Shown piece after piece: positions 61,862 to 64,000 of a stretch of DNA of 64,000 nucleotides (position 1 is its first letter; the number at the start of each line of letters is the position of its first letter). The translations under genes were made by a program, and so were the position numbers. Under the pieces are notes generated by a model that saw nothing but the letters and a program-made list of their open reading frames with translations, ran no database searches and had not been told where the DNA came from. Source of the stretch: Nocardia sp. alder85J (lineage in GTDB: Bacteria > Actinomycetota > Actinomycetes > Mycobacteriales > Mycobacteriaceae); assembly GCF_020176955.2 (NCBI RefSeq), contig NZ_JAIUCZ020000002.1:930001-994000 (forward strand). The letters are read 5' to 3'.

Positions 61862-62989
61862 ATGAGTGCGCACACGGAGTCTCGATTTTCGGCGGATGTG
61901 TACGGTAATCGGCTGGAGCGGGCGGCGGAACTGACGCGCGCGGCGCATCTGGACGCGCTGCTGATCACGCCGGGGCCGGACCTGTTGTACCTGATCGGTT
62001 CCCGCGCGCAGTCCTTCGAGCGGCTGACCTGCCTGGTGATCCCGTCGAGCGGGGAGACGGCCTCGGTGGTGATCCCGAAGATGGAGCTGGCCGCGCTGGG
62101 CGGTTCGGCGGCGGGTGAGCTGGGCTTGCAGGTGCTGGACTGGACCGACGGTGTCGACCCGTACCGGGTCGTGAAGTCGGCGGTCAACGCCGGGGCGCGG
62201 GTGGCCGTCGCCGATTCGATGCCCGCACTGCATCTGCTGCCGATCGCGAATTCGCTGACCGCTCTGCCGGTTTCGGCGACGCCGGTGCTGCGGCGGCTGC
62301 GGATGACCAAGGACGCGGCGGAGATCGAGGCGTTGCGGCGGGCGGGTGCGGCCATCGACCGGGTGCACGCGCGGATGGGTGAGTGGCTGCGTCCCGGGCG
62401 CACCGAGGCCGAGGTGGCCGCCGACATCGCCGCGGCCATCGTGGCGGAGGGACACACCGGTGCGGAGTTCGTGATCGTCGGCAGCGGGCCCCACGGCGCC
62501 GATCCGCATCACGAGGTGTCCGCGCGGCGCATCGAGGCCGGTGACGTGGTGGTGATCGATATCGGCGGACCGGTCGAGCCCGGCTATTTCTCCGACTCCA
62601 CCCGCACCTACGTGCTGGGTGAGCCGGATGCCGAGATCGCCGAGCGGGTGGCGGTGCTGGCGGCGGCGCAGGCGGCCGCGGTGGCGGCGGTGCGGCCCGG
62701 GGTCACCGCCGAATCGATCGACGCGGTGGCGCGAAACCTGTTGGCCGAGGCCGGTTTCGGGGATGCGTTCATCCACCGGACCGGGCACGGCATCGGGCTG
62801 TCGGTGCACGAGGAGCCCTACATCGTGGCGGGCAACGACCTGGTGCTGGAGCCGGGCATGGCGTTCAGTGTGGAGCCGGGGATCTACTTCGGCGGCGAGT
62901 GGGGCGCCCGCATCGAGGACATCGTGATCGTCACCGAGGACGGCGGCGAAGCGGTCAACCACCGCCCCCACGATCTCACCGTGCTCTGA
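61862..62989 (+). CDS. pepE: Xaa-Pro dipeptidase / M24 metallopeptidase
   Basis: ATG at 61862, with TAGTGT at 61848-61853 only 8 nt upstream, so possibly leaderless. 375 residues. N-terminal creatinase-like domain (ERAAELTRAAHLDALLITPG). The pita-bread catalytic domain has the five metal ligands: Asp in VVVIDIGGPVEPGYFSDSTR (two Asp), His in HRTGHGIGLSVHEEPY, Glu in FSVEPGIYFGGEWGARIED (two Glu). Same position as pepE (Rv2089c) in M. tuberculosis. It cleaves Xaa-Pro dipeptides. Confidence 0.93.
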   Translation: MSAHTESRFSADVYGNRLERAAELTRAAHLDALLITPGPDLLYLIGSRAQSFERLTCLVIPSSGETASVVIPKMELAALGGSAAGELGLQVLDWTDGVDPYRVVKSAVNAGARVAVADSMPALHLLPIANSLTALPVSATPVLRRLRMTKDAAEIEALRRAGAAIDRVHARMGEWLRPGRTEAEVAADIAAAIVAEGHTGAEFVIVGSGPHGADPHHEVSARRIEAGDVVVIDIGGPVEPGYFSDSTRTYVLGEPDAEIAERVAVLAAAQAAAVAAVRPGVTAESIDAVARNLLAEAGFGDAFIHRTGHGIGLSVHEEPYIVAGNDLVLEPGMAFSVEPGIYFGGEWGARIEDIVIVTEDGGEAVNHRPHDLTVL

Positions 62990-63057
62990 ATCACCTGCGG
63001 CCCAGGATAATCCACAACCCGCACCCGGCACTCCAGTAACCTCGGTGCCTCGGTGGC

Positions 63058-63462
63058 TCAGCGCAACTGGCTGCCGGCCAGTACCCGGCCGACTCGGATG
63101 GCGAGTACCACGCGGGCCGGGTTCTCCCGGGGGGTGCGGTAGCGGTGGGCGTAGCGCTGTTCGGCGTCGGTGACGTCGGCGGGGGCGGTGAGGACTTCGG
63201 CGGGGCCTTCCAGGGTCAGCCAGCGGGCTCCGTCGACCTGGCTGACCGCCGCGTAGCCGCCGCGCTGCGCGTTGCGGGCCTTCACCGAGTCGCCGGAGGT
63301 GATGACGCGAGCGATCCCGGCCGCCTGGTCCCAGGTGAAGCCGACGGCGACCACGTGCGGGGTGCCGTCGGCGCGCAGGGTGGTGAGCGTGGCCAGGTGT
63401 CGTTCGGTCACGAACTCGAGGGCGGCGGGGGACAGTTCGATGCGGGTGCCCGTGCTGGTCAT
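63058..63462 (-). CDS. F420/FMN-binding split-barrel protein (PPOX class, FDOR-B-like)
   Basis: ATG at 63462. 134 residues. [20 protein letters not shown], then [20 protein letters not shown], then [20 protein letters not shown], then [20 protein letters not shown] give the pyridoxamine-oxidase-like split barrel. In M. tuberculosis an FDOR-B protein (Rv2074, biliverdin reductase) stands beside a short-chain reductase in the same way as here. F420 is the likely cofactor. Confidence 0.85.
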   Translation of the reverse strand: MTSTGTRIELSPAALEFVTERHLATLTTLRADGTPHVVAVGFTWDQAAGIARVITSGDSVKARNAQRGGYAAVSQVDGARWLTLEGPAEVLTAPADVTDAEQRYAHRYRTPRENPARVVLAIRVGRVLAGSQLR

Positions 63463-63544
63463 GCGCAGACGCTACCAAGCGGGTCCGACAGGGTGGCCGA
63501 GTACCCGGGACGGGCGGACCTGCCGCAATGGCACACTGTTGTCC

Positions 63545-64000
63545 ATGGCTGTGCGGGAACTGGACGAAGGTGCGATTCTGCTGCTGGGCGGCCGCAGTGA
63601 GATGGGTCTCGAGCTGGTGCGCCGGATCGCGGCGGGCCGGACGGTGATCCTGGCCGCGCGGCGCAGCGGCGAGCTGGACGCCGAGCAGGCCGCCGTCGAG
63701 CAGGCGGGTGCGGCGGCCGTGCATCGGGTCGAATTCGATGCCGACGATCTGGCGGCCCATCAGCCGCTGCTGGAGAAGCTCGCCGCCGAGTACGGCCGGT
63801 TGGGCGCGGTGGTGCTGGCCTTCGGGGTGCTCGGTGATCAGGCTCGGGCCGAACTCGATCCGGCCGCGGCGGTGGCGGTGGTGCAGACCGATTACGTCGC
63901 GCAGATCAGTGTGCTCACGGTTGCGGCGAATCTGCTGCGCGCCCAGGGTTCCGGGCATCTGGTGGTGTTCGGGTCGGTCGCGGGTGTGCGGGTGCGGCGT
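63545..64000 (+). CDS. short-chain reductase, DprE2-like (3' truncated by the window)
   Basis: ATG at 63545; 152 codons are visible and the frame is open at the window end. ELDEGAILLLGGRSEMGLEL is a slightly changed GxxxGxG nucleotide-binding loop; ADDLAAHQPLLEKLAAEYG, VVLAFGVLGDQARAELD and LVVFGSVAGVRVRR (Ser of the active site) fit short-chain dehydrogenases close to DprE2 and Rv2073c. It would use NAD(P)H. Divergent from the FDOR-B-like gene. Confidence 0.85.
   Translation, partial: MAVRELDEGAILLLGGRSEMGLELVRRIAAGRTVILAARRSGELDAEQAAVEQAGAAAVHRVEFDADDLAAHQPLLEKLAAEYGRLGAVVLAFGVLGDQARAELDPAAAVAVVQTDYVAQISVLTVAANLLRAQGSGHLVVFGSVAGVRVRR

Overview
The window is chromosomal DNA from a high-GC member of the Mycobacteriales, most likely Nocardia or a close relative. 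The evidence is a complete Pup-proteasome system, three different F420/deazaflavin-type oxidoreductase families, and gene order matching the Mycobacterium tuberculosis block hisE-hisG ... recB-like - trmI - lppK-like - mpa ... dop-pup-prcB-prcA ... pafA-pafB-pafC-tatA-tatC-helY-DUF4333-exonuclease-pepE. Genus and synteny statements come from recall of families and gene order; no search was run. No tRNA, rRNA, CRISPR array, intact IS or phage gene was seen.

Layout. 1-3.4 kb: three tightly packed genes (HalD/BesD-like iron/2-oxoglutarate oxygenase cut by the window edge, SAM methyltransferase, choline/carnitine-type acyltransferase) that may make an acylated hydroxy-betaine. 3.4-8.7 kb: a membrane-anchored small protein followed by a 1578-residue Hsp90-like ATPase with about nine C-terminal helical repeats; the two share a short N/C-terminal motif and look like a two-gene conflict or sensing system. 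8.8-13.2 kb: conserved housekeeping block (hypothetical, hisE, hisG, RecB-family nuclease, trmI, secreted LppK-like protein). 13.2-13.9 kb: regulatory intergenic region. 13.9-15.7 kb: mpa, closed by a strong terminator.

15.7-46.0 kb is metabolic cargo separating mpa from dop, genes that usually adjoin. It holds a secreted cyclophilin; a MocR regulator divergent from a reductive-pyrimidine-catabolism operon (beta-ureidopropionase, dihydropyrimidinase, F420-type oxidoreductase, ABC importer); a GntR-NUDIX pair divergent from an MFS-pxpA-pxpB-pxpC 5-oxoproline operon, with a perfect 17-bp palindrome inside the promoter spacer; a deazaflavin reductase, GT39-like mannosyl/arabinosyl-type transferase, LysR, a frameshifted dienelactone hydrolase, a NERD-like membrane protein, an MFS remnant with MerR, an acyl-AMP ligase, ArsC, SnoaL, an AurF-like diiron oxygenase with DUF4873 and TetR, and a TIGR03943/permease pair.

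46.0-51.2 kb: the rest of the pupylation/proteasome system (dop, pup, prcB, prcA, pafA). Pup is deamidated by Dop, ligated by PafA, recognised and threaded by Mpa into PrcBA. 51.3-59.5 kb: pafB-pafC (DNA-damage transcription factor) coupled to a PanE-like reductase, then tatA, tatC, helY and a Q-rich DUF4333 protein. 59.5-64 kb: 5'-3' exonuclease, membrane protein, pepE, an F420/FMN split-barrel protein and a truncated DprE2-like reductase.

Two features run across the window. First, degenerate short tandem repeats occur both in genes (periods 18, 21-24, 27 and 30 nt, all keeping frame) and between genes (periods 23, 25 and 26 nt). Second, several genes, including dop, pafA and pafB, have a -10-like hexamer 6-7 nt before the start codon and no Shine-Dalgarno, so they are probably leaderless.
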